This document shows positions 1-54,476 of a stretch of 64,000 nt of DNA, piece after piece; within the stretch, counting starts at the first letter, position 1; every line of letters starts with the position of its first letter. Source of the DNA: Erpobdella octoculata (lineage: Eukaryota; Annelida; Clitellata; Hirudinida; Erpobdellidae); NCBI GenBank assembly GCA_963978895.1, contig OZ022247.1:12547972-12611971 (forward strand), read 5' to 3'. The position numbers and the translations under genes were made by a program. The notes under the pieces were generated by a model. It ran no database searches. It saw nothing but the letters and a program-made list of their open reading frames with translations, and was not told the origin of the DNA.

Positions 1-620
1 TTTCCACCCTACATTTGAAGTCCTGGAAACCAAATTTTCAAAAAATTTTGAAACACGTATATCATTAGTTTTAGAGTAGAAACTAAATACTAATTTTTAC
101 TTTTGTAGCATTAACAGTTTTTGAGAAGAAGCTACTTTAAAAACCAAATAACCCAATTTTCCAACCCACATTTGATGTCCGGGAAACCAAATTTGTAAAA
201 AAATGGTGAAACACGTAAATCTTTATTTTTAGAAAAGAAACTAAATAATAATTTTTACATCTGTGGTATTTACTGTTTTTGAGTAGCAGTTACTATAAAA
301 GACAATTAGCCCTATTTTCCACCCCACATTTGAAGTCCTGGAAACCAAATTTTCAAAAAATGCTAAAACACGTATTTCATTATTTTTGGAGTAGAAACTA
401 AATTCTAATTTTTACTCCTGTAGCATTAACAGTTTTTGAGTAGAAGCTACTTTAAAAACCAAATAACCCAATTTTCCAACCCACATTTGAGGTCCGGGAA
501 ACCGAATTTTCAAAAAATGGTGAAACACATATCTTTTTATTTTTCAAAAAGAATCTATATACCAAATTTCAAAATCTCCTCATTTTTGGTTTTCGAGATA
601 TACATTGTTTTAGAAAAAAG
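1..620. repeat. about 157-bp tandem repeat, 3.5 copies
   Basis: Phrases such as CCACATTTGA-GTCC-GGAAACC recur near 10, 166, 322 and 480, with shared flanking text (GCATTAACAGTTTTTGAG, AAACTAAATA-TAATTTTTAC). Copies are diverged by roughly 10 percent. The array sits inside the presumed Helitron. Confidence 0.8.
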
Positions 621-756
621 TTTGTTTTCCAGTTTTTTCCCCTCAGGAGCAAAATTTTCAAAAATCCTTTCTTAGCGGATGTTTACGCTATAAAAGTAAT
701 ATAAGTTCCAAATTTCACGTTCCTAGGATGAGGCGTTTGAGCTCGGCGTTGATTAT

Positions 757-862
757 CAGTCAGTCATCTGTCAGTCAGTCAGTCAGTCAGTCAGTCAGTC
801 AGTCAGTCAGTCAGTCAGTCAGTCAGTCAGTCAGTCAGTCAGTCAGTCAGTCAGTCAGTCAG
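757..862. repeat. (GTCA)n microsatellite
   Basis: About 25 tandem tetranucleotides, interrupted once near 768 (CATCTG). Confidence 0.95.
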
Positions 863-1113
863 GACATGTTCTTTTATATATATAGATATAGATTATAAAA
901 TTTAAAATTTGTTAAATTGATTACTTAATAAGTCACCGCAAAGAGCAGAACGCCTAAAAAATCTATGTTTGTGATTCGAGGCTTAGAAATACATACAGTT
1001 CTGGGGATTAAATATCGCTTGGTACTTTGAGGTTAAGTTATTATGGTTATGTTATGACGGAATAGTCATAGTTTTTTTAATTGATTATTTAGAAGCAAAT
1101 AGATTTGTAGAGC

Positions 1114-28395
<27,282 letters not shown>

Positions 28396-28463
28396 GGAAT
28401 TTCAATATTTAGTTTTTAACTTTGTGAACATTAATGTGCTCTTGAATAATGTAACTATCATTG

Positions 28464-28469
28464 AATAAA
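28464..28469 (+). promoter_or_regulatory. AFG3L2: AFG3L2 polyadenylation signal
   Basis: AATAAA 69 bp after the stop codon, the first such hexamer downstream. Confidence 0.7.
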
Positions 28470-28475
28470 TATTAT

Positions 28476-29456
28476 TGTATTTCTTATTAACTTTAATGTT
28501 ATCTTTAGTGGAGTAAATTTTTGAAGTATATATATGTATTTATATATATATATATACGTTTTTTGAGGTTTTTGTGCATCATTCTAGGTGGTTCAGGTTT
28601 CTGAAAATAGGCCCGTAAAAAATCTCTTTTGCTGTATCGGCTCTTAGGACAATTTCAATAAAGGATCATTTAAACTTTGAGGATGTGGCTTTACATACAG
28701 AATCACTTATTAAGGCTGCCTTCTCTTAGGCTTAATAGAATTGCTAAAGGAATAAAATATAATTATGTTTTGTACACAAATAAAAATTTGAAGCATTATA
28801 TGCAATTGTTGTTGACTAGGGAATCGTTGAAGGCCTACTTAGTTTAAAAAGAATTCAAGTGCTTCAGTCGTTTGAAATATTGCTCTAAATGACTTAGTAT
28901 GGTGTATGAAGAGTCTGATCTGGTTAAATTTTTTGTTATCCCTCTAAGAAATGCGCATTGGTCGTTCAGAACGGAAGCAAAGCTGTGAGAGAATGTAGTT
29001 TCAAAGTAAACTGGTTCAGACCAGATTCCTGCATGGACTGACCATCCATATTAAACTTATCAAAGCGAATCGCGGCAAGGCTATTGGGCCCAACCGAGGG
29101 ATTTTGTGCTTGTAAAGAGTCGGCTCAACATGGGCTGGACCTGGAATGTTGTGCCAATGAAATGGACCAGACCGCCCTCCAAAGGTCGGCCTGTGCAAGT
29201 CTGTGTTCAGGCCCAATCGTTTGCTGGAGAGAACTGGGCAAAAATACAGTAAGGTTATGTGTGTAGCCCTTTTTCAAATTTTGGAGTAACAAGCTTTGTA
29301 AAATAGAAAGTAGAAATAACACAACGTCAGCAATTCAAAGTGTTTCTGAACAATTTACATTTCATTTTAATTATATTCGAAGTTTGTTTTTAACTTTATA
29401 AAACTTGGAAAAAGCAGAAAATTAATATGTACTTTGTTAAATATTGCAATAGTACT
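28476..29456. other. intergenic region AFG3L2 to IVD
   Basis: About 1 kb with no gene. It contains a short TA tract (28525-28555) and a 24-bp match (28647-28670) to AFG3L2 intron sequence at 20578-20601. A GC-richer patch at 28990-29240 has GGACC/GGTCC-rich text resembling a decayed MITE. The IVD promoter must lie in this stretch, but no motif stands out. Confidence 0.6.
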
Positions 29457-44253
<14,797 letters not shown>

Positions 44254-44294
44254 ATGGTGGAAATAAGGAGGCTGAATGCTTCTGATTGGGTGCT

Positions 44295-44758
44295 AATAAA
44301 TAATCCTTAAACTTTATCTTTGAGTCCATGCTGGTTTTATATAATAAAATCTACATGGATAGGGGTTGCTTATTTCATTATTTTGCCTCAAATGTTATCG
44401 ATTATCAATATTTTAAAAGTAAAAGGTTTTTATATATTGGTGTTGTTTTATTCTGTGATTGCTTCTTTTAATTGGACATTATATGAAGTATTATTTATCT
44501 TATCCTATCCTTTTACGTTGGATTGTTTTCAACATATTTTAACATTTACTGTAGTTTAATTTTTGTTTAAACTTGTATACATTTATAGATGCTCAACTGT
44601 GTTTTTAAAGACCTATCTGATGGATCATGTGCCTTAATTTTACCATGCATAATATTCTCAGTTGTTTCAGTGATTTTTCTATGATCTATATTCTATATGT
44701 TCACTTAACAAATTATGACTTAACTGAGAATTATTTCCAACAAAGTTTTGTGAATAAA
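44295..44758 (+). promoter_or_regulatory. IVD: IVD 3' UTR with candidate polyadenylation signals
   Basis: AATAAA occurs at 44295-44300 (42 bp after the stop) and at 44753-44758. Either could end the transcript. The 240-bp ORF between them has no recognisable content. Confidence 0.5.
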
Positions 44759-44907
44759 TTATTTTAAAAGCGTTATTTTAATGTCTTCTTGTTTTTCCAT
44801 TTCCGTTGCGCCTCAGTCATCCAACTCATCTGCAGATGGACAAATTAATTTGAGATTGCTTTAATTCTACTCCCATTAATATACAGTTGTAGTTTTTTCC
44901 TTGTGGA

Positions 44908-45800
44908 ATTCTGTGGACAACGTTTTTTCCTGTTCTCCAGCTAGTAGCACTCTCATTGATGATTTGTGGAAATTTTACAGAATCTTTAAAAAAAGTTTTA
45001 AAAAAACTTTATGTACTTTTAGCTAATTACTCAAGTTCAAATAAATGTTTGATAAAAAATAAAAATGTTTTGCTTCTCTATAATCTTCTCTAGCAATTTT
45101 GAAGCATTTATTACTTCGACACCAACTTCATCAGACCAATTCAGAAGTAGTTGTCACAGTTTGAATAATTTTTTCTTCAATTTTCACAACAGAACTGAAT
45201 TTGGTTATTCAGCTAAGGAGAACTTCCAAACCGACCAAAAGTGGTGTTGAGAAGGCACCAATTCATCACATTTTACTATAACTGAAGCGGATTCACGTGT
45301 GCAGCAAGTTTGTTGCTATAGAGAACATTATAAACCGGCTAAAGTAGGGTTCAAATGCCATAAATTCACTAAATTGTACTAGAATTTAGGTTGAATCAGT
45401 TGTCCCACAGATGATATTGGTTTTTATATTCAATAGAAAACTTTTAATAAATTTATTGCCTTTTATTAAAGTAGCGTTTTAAAGTTCAATGGCTCTGAAG
45501 TTTCATCCCGAAACATAGAGCCACTTTAATAAACTCATCGAAATTATTTGTAATATTTATAGTGTATCCAATAAAATGAACTGATTCTTAGGATTCCGTC
45601 ACTTATGCCCAAAATTGCAATCCCGGATTTGTAATCCCTAATTTCATGCATGTTGTATAGTATAGAACTTGACATTCAAGTAGTTTACAAAGTCAAATTG
45701 TTAAAAAATCAAGTTATTTGAAGATGTAGCATAAATACGCCGAATAATTTAAAAAAAACTCAAATATGGTAGACATTATTTTATTTAAATGTTCTCTTTT
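44908..45800 (+). repeat. tandem-duplicated segment, copy 2
   Basis: Second copy of the IVD last-intron sequence, now downstream of the gene. The terminal IVD exon lies between the copies. No copy of that exon follows this segment. Confidence 0.85.
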
Positions 45801-46336
45801 CCTCTTATTATGAAAGATATTATCTGATTACATCAAACATTATGCTGGATTTATTGTTCAAAAGAAAAAATCGCAAGAACTTCAAATAATATGATCTGTA
45901 AAACTCCCGTAGCTTCTTTTAAAAAAAAAAAATTAAAAATTCCTAAAACATATACACTTTTTTCTCAAAACCCTGATGGCCGCCCAGTGAACATTGTAAC
46001 CACTTTGTAACGTTTCTTAACCGTTCATTTTCGGTTACAAGAAACGCGTTTCTTTTCGGTTGTTTTGCTCATCGGCTGTGCGTTAAAGAAACGTTTCCTG
46101 AGTAACGTTTTAGAAACGTTTCCCGTGTAACGTTTTAGAAACGTTTCCCGTGTAACGTTTCCCGTGTAACGTTTTAGAAACGTTTACAATGTAACGCTTT
46201 AGAAACCTCCTCTATTATTTGCTCATGCAAATTATTATCACTTCAAATACGTTCATCAATAGACAAAACTGAAACAATATTTGCAAATTTATAAAAACGT
46301 TTATTTAAAGAAAGTCTTTTGAGCTCTATATAAATG

Positions 46337-46912
46337 TCATTTCTTCTCCTTGCGGTTCAGCCTCTCATGTGCAAACTTTATCCACTTCTTTGTCACAACC
46401 TCAATTTCCTTGGCTGACGAATCGTGGAAGCGTCTATTGGTTTGGAGAGTTTCTGAGAAATAGTTTAAAAAAATAGTTGTTAGATATCTAATATTTTTAA
46501 AATGACTTTGCTAATAGTTTAGTTAAGCTAACTAATGATAAGTTCTTTGAAAAAGGTGCTTTCCATTTTTCTTTTACCACCACTCCCTTTCCAATTGAAC
46601 TTTTCAGCCAGCCCATCATCCATGGTGTACCGGAGCAGCCTACGACACGCCTCTGCCATTGTGTCTCCCCCAAGCTTTTGTAAGTCAATCACCTATACAA
46701 ATGTTTGAATTTATGATAGTGATAACCTAATACAAAAATTTTAGATATCTAAGTACATGCTGTAATTGACTTACCAGAGCATCAAATAATTCTTTAGATT
46801 CTAATTTTGAATCCAACTGGTATTGTACCATGGAGTGCATGGGGAAATGAACGTTTTCCGGAACTGCCGTATTAACTGCTGTCGTTGGCGGACTGACAAG
46901 AAGAGCCAGATT
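46337..46912 (-). CDS. DUF4806-like domain protein, 3' exons, carried by the transposon
   Basis: Exons read on the minus strand: 46775 up to about 46911 (upstream end uncertain), 46533-46692, 46337-46452. Phases agree and GT-AG sites are present. The joined reading passes through ENVHFPMHSM, LQKLGGDTMAEACRRLL, DDGLAEKFNWKGSGGKR, and finally AKEIEVVTKKWIKFA before TGA. This order (short hydrophobic start, FNWKG, then KEIE-KW) is how I remember DUF4806 domains, which are common in invertebrate genomes and have no known activity. An upstream ORF (47169-46927) may hold earlier exons with a coiled-coil-like LLQYEEQLDKIRADN. No catalytic domain was seen. Confidence 0.6.
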
Positions 46913-47339
46913 ACTTTTAATTTCTTTCAAAACTTCCCATATATTAGTAAACTGTCCAACCACATATCTGCTAAATTATCGGCTCTAATTTTATCTAACT
47001 GCTCTTCATATTGTAACAAAGTTTCGATCAAAAAATCTAACTGATTATTATAACACAACGAATTTAACTGATTATTATAACACAATGAGAATGAACTAAA
47101 CTTGTTAGATGTTAGCAAATGCAGACAAAACACGATAGATTTACTGAAACAATAACGGCGTGACCTCACAACAAACAGATTTTTCGCGCACTTTCAGACT
47201 ATATATAAGTTGTTCATAATTGGCATGGAGGCGGAGCTTACCAACTTGCCAGCCAATGTCAAAGAGCCTCAACTTTGGCTTATTTACATTACCTCATTCT
47301 TTTAACAAAAAGATTATGTTTCTTGTCAAGATTTAGCAA

Positions 47340-48050
47340 GAATGAACATTAAGAACAAGAAACAAACAATATTAGTTCTGTGAAAGGCATTAAACAAGAG
47401 CCAGATTTAGCTCCTTGCTTTCTTTCCAAAGTGTTATACCGGCAGAAATTACACCTCCTGGTAAAGGGTTCGAAGTTAAAACTCAAACAGTTTATGAAAA
47501 AACTGCTGATGGGGAAGAGTGAAAGGTGTCTATGACTATATACCCACGGGTTGGTAGACACTTGTGACATCAAGCAATTCGCTGGTAAAGCAAGAAGAAT
47601 GTCTCACCTGAGAATATGGCCATTTAGATTATGTCAGTGTGAATGAAAGAGAAATGTTTACAAATGAGTATGACCACGTAATGATAAATCATGGTCATAT
47701 TCTTCGCAAGAGGAAACATGATTTTGTACTCCCTTCAATGCAACATCACTCTGCTAGTTTTGCTTGTAACTTTATTATTAGAATGCTCTTCTATGACTCT
47801 TACTAACCTAACTTCTTTCAACTCTATTAGCTGATTCAATAACGTTATTCTATTATTATTGTCTAAAATTAACTATTGCCAGTCATTATAATTAGCGGAA
47901 TATTGAATGTTCGTTATAGACTAGACAGACTTTCTTTTAATTTCTTGTTTTTTTGCTTATTTTTTTATGATTTCCTGCGTTCTGTCAGGTCTTTTCTTAA
48001 AACACGAATAAATAAATAAAATAAAAATTCACAAACAGCGCAGGGGTAGT
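47340..48050. other. interior of the DUF4806 element, possible LINE tail
   Basis: No clear gene. A 32-codon open patch (47432-47525) reads VIPAEITPPGKGFEVKTQTV on the plus strand. Near 47990-48025, AACACGAATAAATAAATAAA resembles the 3' tail of a LINE. Confidence 0.4.
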
Positions 48051-48469
48051 AGTGCAGCAGGAAGCAGAGGTTTCAAATGGTTTAAAAATCTAATGTTTCG
48101 AATTGATTGGTGATTTTTAACCAGTATAGTTTGTTTTGTACCTTCAAATTATTTCTAACACAAGAGCTGTAGAAGCGAGTCGTTAATTAACTTTTGATTA
48201 GCATCTTATCTCATCCCAGGCGACTCGTTCGACGCTCTCAGTGAACCGATGAGATAGAACAAAATCTAGGAAAATATAATACGACACAATGCAAATACCA
48301 TTTATTAAGCGTCTTTATTAAAAGCTTTTTAGCAATTGAGTTTTATAAATAAACAAACACTTTACTTTTTCTATAAAATTATATATGCTATAAAAGATTT
48401 TTATATTATCCGTAATAATAAAACCATAGATATCTTGGAATAAAACAAATCGTTACATTTTGGCTGCAT

Positions 48470-48860
48470 TAGAAACGTTGTTGTAACTTCTTTTTAGTCG
48501 CAAATTACATGTTACTTTTTCGTTACATTGGAAACGTTACAGAAACGTTTCTTTTTAGTCGCAAATTACACGTTACTTTTCCGTTACATTGGAAACGTTA
48601 CAGAAACGTTTCTTTTTAGTCGCAAATTACACGTTACTTTTCCGTTACATTGGAAACGTTACAGAAACGTTTCTTTTTAGTCGCAAATTACATGTTACTT
48701 TTACGTTACATTGGAAACGTTACAGAAACGTTTCTTTTTAGTCGCAAATTACACGTTACTTTTTCGTTACGTTGGAAACGTTGCAGAAACGTTTCTTTTT
48801 AGTCGCAAATTACATGTTACTTTTTCGTTACATTGGAAACGTTGCAGAAACGTTTCTTTT
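48470..48860. repeat. 61-bp subterminal tandem repeat, about 6 copies
   Basis: Each unit contains GAAACGTTTCTTTTTAGTCG and CAAATTACAnGTTACTTTT. Copies differ by only a few bases (ACACGTTAC or ACATGTTAC). Confidence 0.93.
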
Positions 48861-48960
48861 TAGTTGCTTTGGGCCAGGTAACCTTTTCATAACCAGGTAA
48901 CTGAAAAGTAACGGACAAGAAACGTTACAAAATGGTTACCATGTTTACTGGGCGGGATGG

Positions 48961-49927
48961 GGTAGTGACAGCTCTTTTTTTTTAAGTTTTCTTCAAAAAC
49001 TTCTCTAAAACGTTGTAGCTATTTTTTTTTAAATAATAAGTTTTTTGGAAAAATCCTTGGAGAGAGCAATTGCTCTCCTGCCCCCCGCAAAATAACGTTC
49101 TTTCCTCACTTGCGTAAAGTTATTTGTGGATGACCTTCGAGTAAGCACCAGCCTACGAGCCCACTCAAAAAGTCAAAATAATGTTAATTTGAGCTTGAAA
49201 AAAATCACAAGTTTCAATTATGCTCAATAGAAGGTATATGCATATATATAGAATATTCTATATATATGGGTATATGCAAAATGACTTTATAACTTCCTTT
49301 AAATCATACGTCTTTACATTAGAAAAAATGATTGAATTGAATAATTTAACAAACAAGCAATTAATAATTATGTGGTTTTTTCAACAAAAAATAAATCATA
49401 TTTTGAAATTGTATTACTAGCTGTGAATGAACAATTTCATTTTGCAAGAAACATAACAAACCAAAAAAATTCCAATTAGTTAAAACCACCATACATAAAT
49501 TGGTTATTTCTTCACTTTACATTATTTTAAACAGACAGAGCTTTTCATATTTTTTATGATTGATATTTTAGCGTATTTTGTTGTATCTTCCACCGAGTTA
49601 TTAAAATCATATAAAAGCACAATACTTCCAAAACCACGTTGTAAAACACTTATGACCACTAACCAATCAAACAGCAAGATATATCAACATTACATGGAAT
49701 GCTCTACACAAATTGACGCAATAGCTATGTTTTATAAATACATTACAACAATTTAAGACATTCCATATCATCGATTTTACCGAAAAATGTTCCTTTGAAG
49801 AGAAAGAGCCCGGTTTATTGTAAATGAGTAAATTAAGCGGTGGATGAGCAGATTATACATTATACACTTTTATGCAAAAATATAATTTGACACATTATTA
49901 TTTCAGATATATTTCTTTTGAATGGCG
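48961..49927. other. intergenic region left of the TRIM gene
   Basis: AT-rich with a C-run (49079-49086) and a near-palindrome TATATATAGAATATTCTATATATA-like stretch around 49240-49268. TTTATT at 49814-49819 is a plausible minus-strand AATAAA for the TRIM gene, about 110 bp past its stop. No gene seen. Confidence 0.6.
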
Positions 49928-52900
49928 TTACTGGAAAGTAAAAGTGACAAAACGCTTGTTATCCAGGTCAGCAACATGGAGCAGTTGTCTCTTGGTATCG
50001 AAAAGTAGGTCAAGAGGAAAGCTGAGACCAAAAGTTGGTTTTATTAATTCTCTAAGAATGGTCAAATTAAGTGAATTAAGAAGTATAATGCGGTGATTGT
50101 AGTGATCCGATACAAAAAGAAGATTATTTAGCATATCGGCAGCCATTCTGTACGGACCATTCAGTTGCTGTTGTTTCTGATGGTAGTTAGCATTGTAGTT
50201 CATGCGTCCTGCAGCTCCAGGGCCACCTTTAATGTTGCCATAGGTAGCCAAGAGTTTGCCATATCCGTCTATTAAACAGATCCGGTCGAGACTTGTTCCA
50301 GAGTGACTTACGACAAACCTTTCATAAGGTTCTTTGTAAGTAACTGCGCTTGTTTCGTTCTGTTCATGATAGTTTTAGTAAAGTGTTTTGCTTTATTATT
50401 AGACATTTATTTTATTATTTATATAATCCTAATAATACCAATATAATGTGCTTATTTAAATCTGCTATAATTTTGTAACAAGCAAAACAACTTCAAATAA
50501 TATATACCTCTGTGATAACCATGCTATCTTTACCGTCATCGTCGTTCAATTGAAGAGATTCGCTCGGCTTGTCAATGCTGGAATCAAGAGGAATTTTTCT
50601 TTTCAATCTACCATCAACTTCAAAAATCATCAGATTGTTTACTTCTGGACAAGTGACAAGCAGACTCCGTCCATCTTTGGTAGTCGACAAGCAATTAAGA
50701 CCTTCCTCAGTCCCCAGAGACCATTTGTCATAAGACGACGGAGCCACTTCGCTGTCGATTCCAAGGTCGACGACAACTTCAATTTTATGAACCATGTCAC
50801 TTTTCCATTCAGTTATGTACAAATGGTTTTCAACTACTGTCATGCTGAAAGCATTCTTGAGAGCTGCCACTTTAAGTGCGACGCTCTTGAAACCGGGAAC
50901 GGTCGATGATGGCGTTGAAGGAACAGCTGATGACTGTTTTTTATCGAGGCAAGAAACGTCAATGACTTGAATGTCGTTAGAAGAATAAGTGGCACAACAG
51001 AGGAAATCATTCTCGTCATCAGATATTGACGCCATAGCTATGGCAAAGTCATTGAATGGATACGACTGCAGAACGTGGGGAGTCTTAGATACGGTGGCTG
51101 CTTTCATTTTCTTCTCTAAAAGAAAAGTTCATAAGTTTACTAAAATTGTTAAATACATAGTATGCAAAGTTAATGTTTTTGAATAACTAAGTTAAGAAAA
51201 CGGTTAATCTTTATTTACAATGGAACGATTTTTAGTAAAGTTTATACTTTGTTCAAGCAAATGACTAACTTGAGAATTTTGTTTTAAACTCTAAAAACCC
51301 AATTAGATTTTCATCAACACCAATTGTTTCTCCTGAGCCGGTGATTTTATTTCTGATCGTACCTGCTCCAACACCACCACAAACACTCATTCTTCTTCCC
51401 AGCACAACTTCTGTTGACAGCTTCGATGGGGTAAAACTTGGTTCGAGTTCATTCATCAATTCAGGAACCGCCATTTTGTTCAGCTCAGCAAAACGCGTGA
51501 TTATATCACGAGCTGAACAAGCCAAAGTGGCATTTGAAGCTTTTCTTAGAACCAAGCCTGCATATCTTCATAAATGGATTTTTATGGTTTTATTTTTATA
51601 CATTATGAGAAGAGATAAGCTAAACAATTTTTAAAGGTTACTTATTGAACTGATCCAAGAGAATTTTGTGCTTCTCCAAACTATCTTTTACTTTGCTGAG
51701 TTCCTTGTTGAAAACTCTTTTTTTATCATCAACTTCTTGTCTGAGTTTCTCAGAATGTCTATAAAGAACTTCTTTCATTTCTTCCTCTTTATTCTGGATA
51801 CTGTTCTCGATGTTTTCAATGGTGCTATTAAAGCGGTCCGATATCTATAAACATTTTATTTATATAAAAAATGTCTATTATCTAAAAAATTTATAATCAA
51901 AATAGAATGTTGTATTTAAACTAAATTTTTTGAATCTTTTTGCGTCTTGTTGAATGTTCCCGTTTTGTTACGGCATTTTTATTGGTTTAATAGTGTCCAT
52001 GAAAATTAGGCAAATTATTATATAAGCATTCGTCTATTTCTACCAGTCTGCCTAAAATAGTTAATCATATTTTCCTCAGAAACATATTAACTATTTTTGG
52101 TGAACAAACAATGAACATCCAATGAGTGGATAAAATACTTCAACCGCAGGTCAACTGAGGACTTAGTAAGTATTTTCCTTCCTCAGTAGGATGTGCGTAC
52201 AACTGAGTGCATTAAAATAAAAGTTTTTTCTAATAAATTCATATTATTTTAAAATCGATGTTTCAGTTTAAGCCGATTAATGAACAATACCGCATGTCAT
52301 TTAATCGATAAAACGGTTTCCTTGAACTTCAACATTAAAGCATAAAGTGGTTACGTGTTGTGTCGAGTACTGCATGAGCTGGGCGGTTCGCGAGGCGGAC
52401 CAGGCCGAGATTTTTTACCAAGTATGTAGGGATTTTAGACCTGTAAAAACGGACCGGGCCAGCCACAAAAAATCTGCCCGTGCAGTACTTTATAGTTACG
52501 TGGCTGCAAACCACTTCAGAGCGTTCCGGGGGTGTCAGTCAATAGGAAACTTCAGCTATTACATTAGAGATTATTTTACAATGCATGCACACGTGTTTCT
52601 ACATATTACGTTAATCAGTAATTAGCACGTTTATCGAACCTCTTCTACTTCTTTGAGATTGCTATTAATTGTTTCCAGTTCCTCAGCAAAACCTTCAATT
52701 CCATCACTCAATTTCTTTCTCAATTCCACGCTCGCTTCAGCCACTCCACATCCCGAATGTCCAGAATGTTCTTGAGAGACGAAGCAGATGCGACATTGTG
52801 CAGTAGAACAGGTCTTACAGTAAACGTCTACTTTTTCTGATTTGTGGACGCGACAAAAAACTTCATCGAGGCGATGCAAAAGTTCAATCTGTGAACCCAA

Positions 52901-54476
52901 ACTCACGAGTCTGTGAAGAAATATATATTTACTTTTTCAACAGTTTTTTTAAATATGAACAAATATAACTCATATAGAACATTTCACAATTAAAACAAAT
53001 TGGTTTAAAATTAAAAATTCAAATTTAGAAAATTAAAATAATTAAAGTTTATAATTTTCAATTACTTGTGAGAATTTGTGGTTTTCAGAAGCTTATGGTA
53101 CTCAACGCATCTTTGGCACAAGTGCTGATTGCAGTCCACACAGAATCTCGTGGCTGAAGAATCACCTCCGCCAGAATCTCCACATAATTTGGAACTGCGA
53201 CACACCTCACAAATCACACTCTTGGCTGGCACCATACGATCATCCTTCTTATCTGAAATGACAAATAAAAAGTGAAAATAAGAGTCTATCTTTTGTAATT
53301 AACTTAGATTATATGAGTGTTTTAAGTGACTTTCTCAATTAAAACAGTATTTGTTGAAAAATAATCATGACAAATTATAAAAAAAAATTGTTATTTGAAG
53401 GTAGAGAATGTAGTCTTACGATTATTATTTGCATTTGTGAATAATAAAAAAATTAAAATATTTTTTTTACCTCTATACTGTTATATGATGTATTTTTAAA
53501 TATTCTTTTTTGCTCATGGTTATCGTTGATATTGTTCAACGTTTTTTAATGCATTTATATATATTGACGAACACACCGCAGACAGACTGTTCAATCAATA
53601 CAACAGACCACTTCTGATTATAATATTGAACCATTTTCCGACATTTTATTTACTAAAATTTCAGACTGCATTTTTTTTTAAATGTTGATGACAGAAAAAG
53701 AATTTTATTTAAAATATTTTAAATGACCAAAAAGGCACGTTGTCTTCTAACAATTTCTTAAACCGTAGTATCTATGGACATAATAGAATGAGGTGATTTT
53801 GTTCACACTCACACATGACTAGTCAAGATTTATTAACTCATACCGTTAGATATACCTACACCACGACAACCAATTTGACAAACTTAAATATGATTGGCGC
53901 TGTACAAACCTTTATGATACTGGTCAATGTTGATAATATTAAATATTTTTTTTACTTGTATATCTGCCATTTATTAAATTTAAAACTATTGTAATTTAAG
54001 TTTTATTTGGTAAAAATTAATTTAAGTTTAAAATAATAACCTGCAGCTTGCTGTATCTGCAAAAACTTCTCAAGAAAGAAGTTTACGGGTAAGTTAACGA
54101 GCCCTTCTGGTGGTGCAATAACTTTTTTTTTACAAATTGGACAGGGAAACTCTCCACATTTCTTATCAACTTCTTCTGAAATAGAACTTGTGGTTCCGGT
54201 AACTTTAGAAAAAAATGAATTGAAGAATCCACCACTGTTGCGATGATGATGGTGCTGATGGTGATGTTGGTGGTGGTTGCCATTAGGACTATTGTTGCTA
54301 AAATCTTGTTCAATTTGGCAGTCTATGTTGATGTAGTCTTCTAAACATTCCAGACAAAAAGTGTGGAGACACGGAAGCATGCGAGGATCATTCAAATATC
54401 CATTACAAATGGAACATCGCAATACTTCATATGGCGAATCTTCTTCAAAATTGAATACGGGAAATTCAACTGACAT
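49928..54476 (-). CDS. TRIM-NHL-type RING E3 ubiquitin ligase, complete in 7 exons
   Basis: Likely a ubiquitin ligase with a C-terminal NHL-like propeller for binding partners. Exons (minus): 54476-54041, 53252-53066, 52910-52640, 51844-51642, 51565-51270, 51115-50508, 50359-49928. Total 2433 bp, 810 aa, every phase consistent. Domains: RING from C20 (CSIC, CLHTFCLECL) to CPICKKK near 120; B-box 1 (exon 2, CEVC...CVDC...CQRC); B-box 2 (exon 3, CRVHKSEKVDVYC); coiled coil about 265-365; a linker; then about 350 residues with NHL-type phrases (DHYNHRIILLNS, VADLDNKRF) at the end. ATG 54476 is the first in frame. The RING holds an unusually long His-rich insertion. No filamin repeat was seen, and I cannot assign a specific orthologue (TRIM2/3/56/71-like). 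Confidence 0.88.
52358..52494. mobile_element. small hAT-type MITE, 137 bp, in TRIM intron 3
   Basis: Inverted AGTACTGCA-G-GC motifs near the ends (GAGTACTGCATGAGCTGGGC at left, GCCCGTGCAGTACT at right). A perfect 8-bp duplication GTTACGTG lies at 52350-52357 and 52495-52502. The outermost bases (TTGTGTCG/TTATA) do not match each other, so the exact ends may be off by a few bases. A related but more decayed sequence lies at about 35622-35708. Confidence 0.7.

Larger units (their letters stand above)
1..892 (-). mobile_element. Helitron-like element, 5' end, truncated by window edge
   Basis: Read on the minus strand, the segment starts with TCTATATCTATATATATAAA immediately after an A. This is the kind of 5' terminus seen on the two better preserved Helitron-like copies in this window (26351 and 29909). 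Inward lie a (GTCA)n tract and about 3.5 copies of a roughly 157-bp tandem repeat. The 3' CTAG end is outside the window, so the assignment rests on the 5' terminus alone. Confidence 0.5.
45980..48955 (-). mobile_element. unclassified DNA transposon, 2976 bp, with DUF4806-like gene
   Basis: Long inverted ends: CCGCCCAGTGAACATTGTAA at the left and, inverted, CCGCCCAGTAAACATGGTAA at the right, continuing into TTTTGTAACGTTTCTT. A 5-bp GATGG lies on both sides (45975-45979, 48956-48960), the likely target duplication. Subterminal zones are arrays of GAAACGTT/AACGTTTC: short units at the left, about six 61-bp units at the right (48470-48860). Inside are minus-strand exons of a DUF4806-like protein. 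A 5-bp duplication with these ends does not match a superfamily I can name. Confidence 0.75.

Noticed and set aside
48470..48860. Satellite or CRISPR array
   Set aside because: The 61-bp units lie just inside the inverted terminus of a transposon and match GAAACGTT units at the other end, so they are subterminal repeats.
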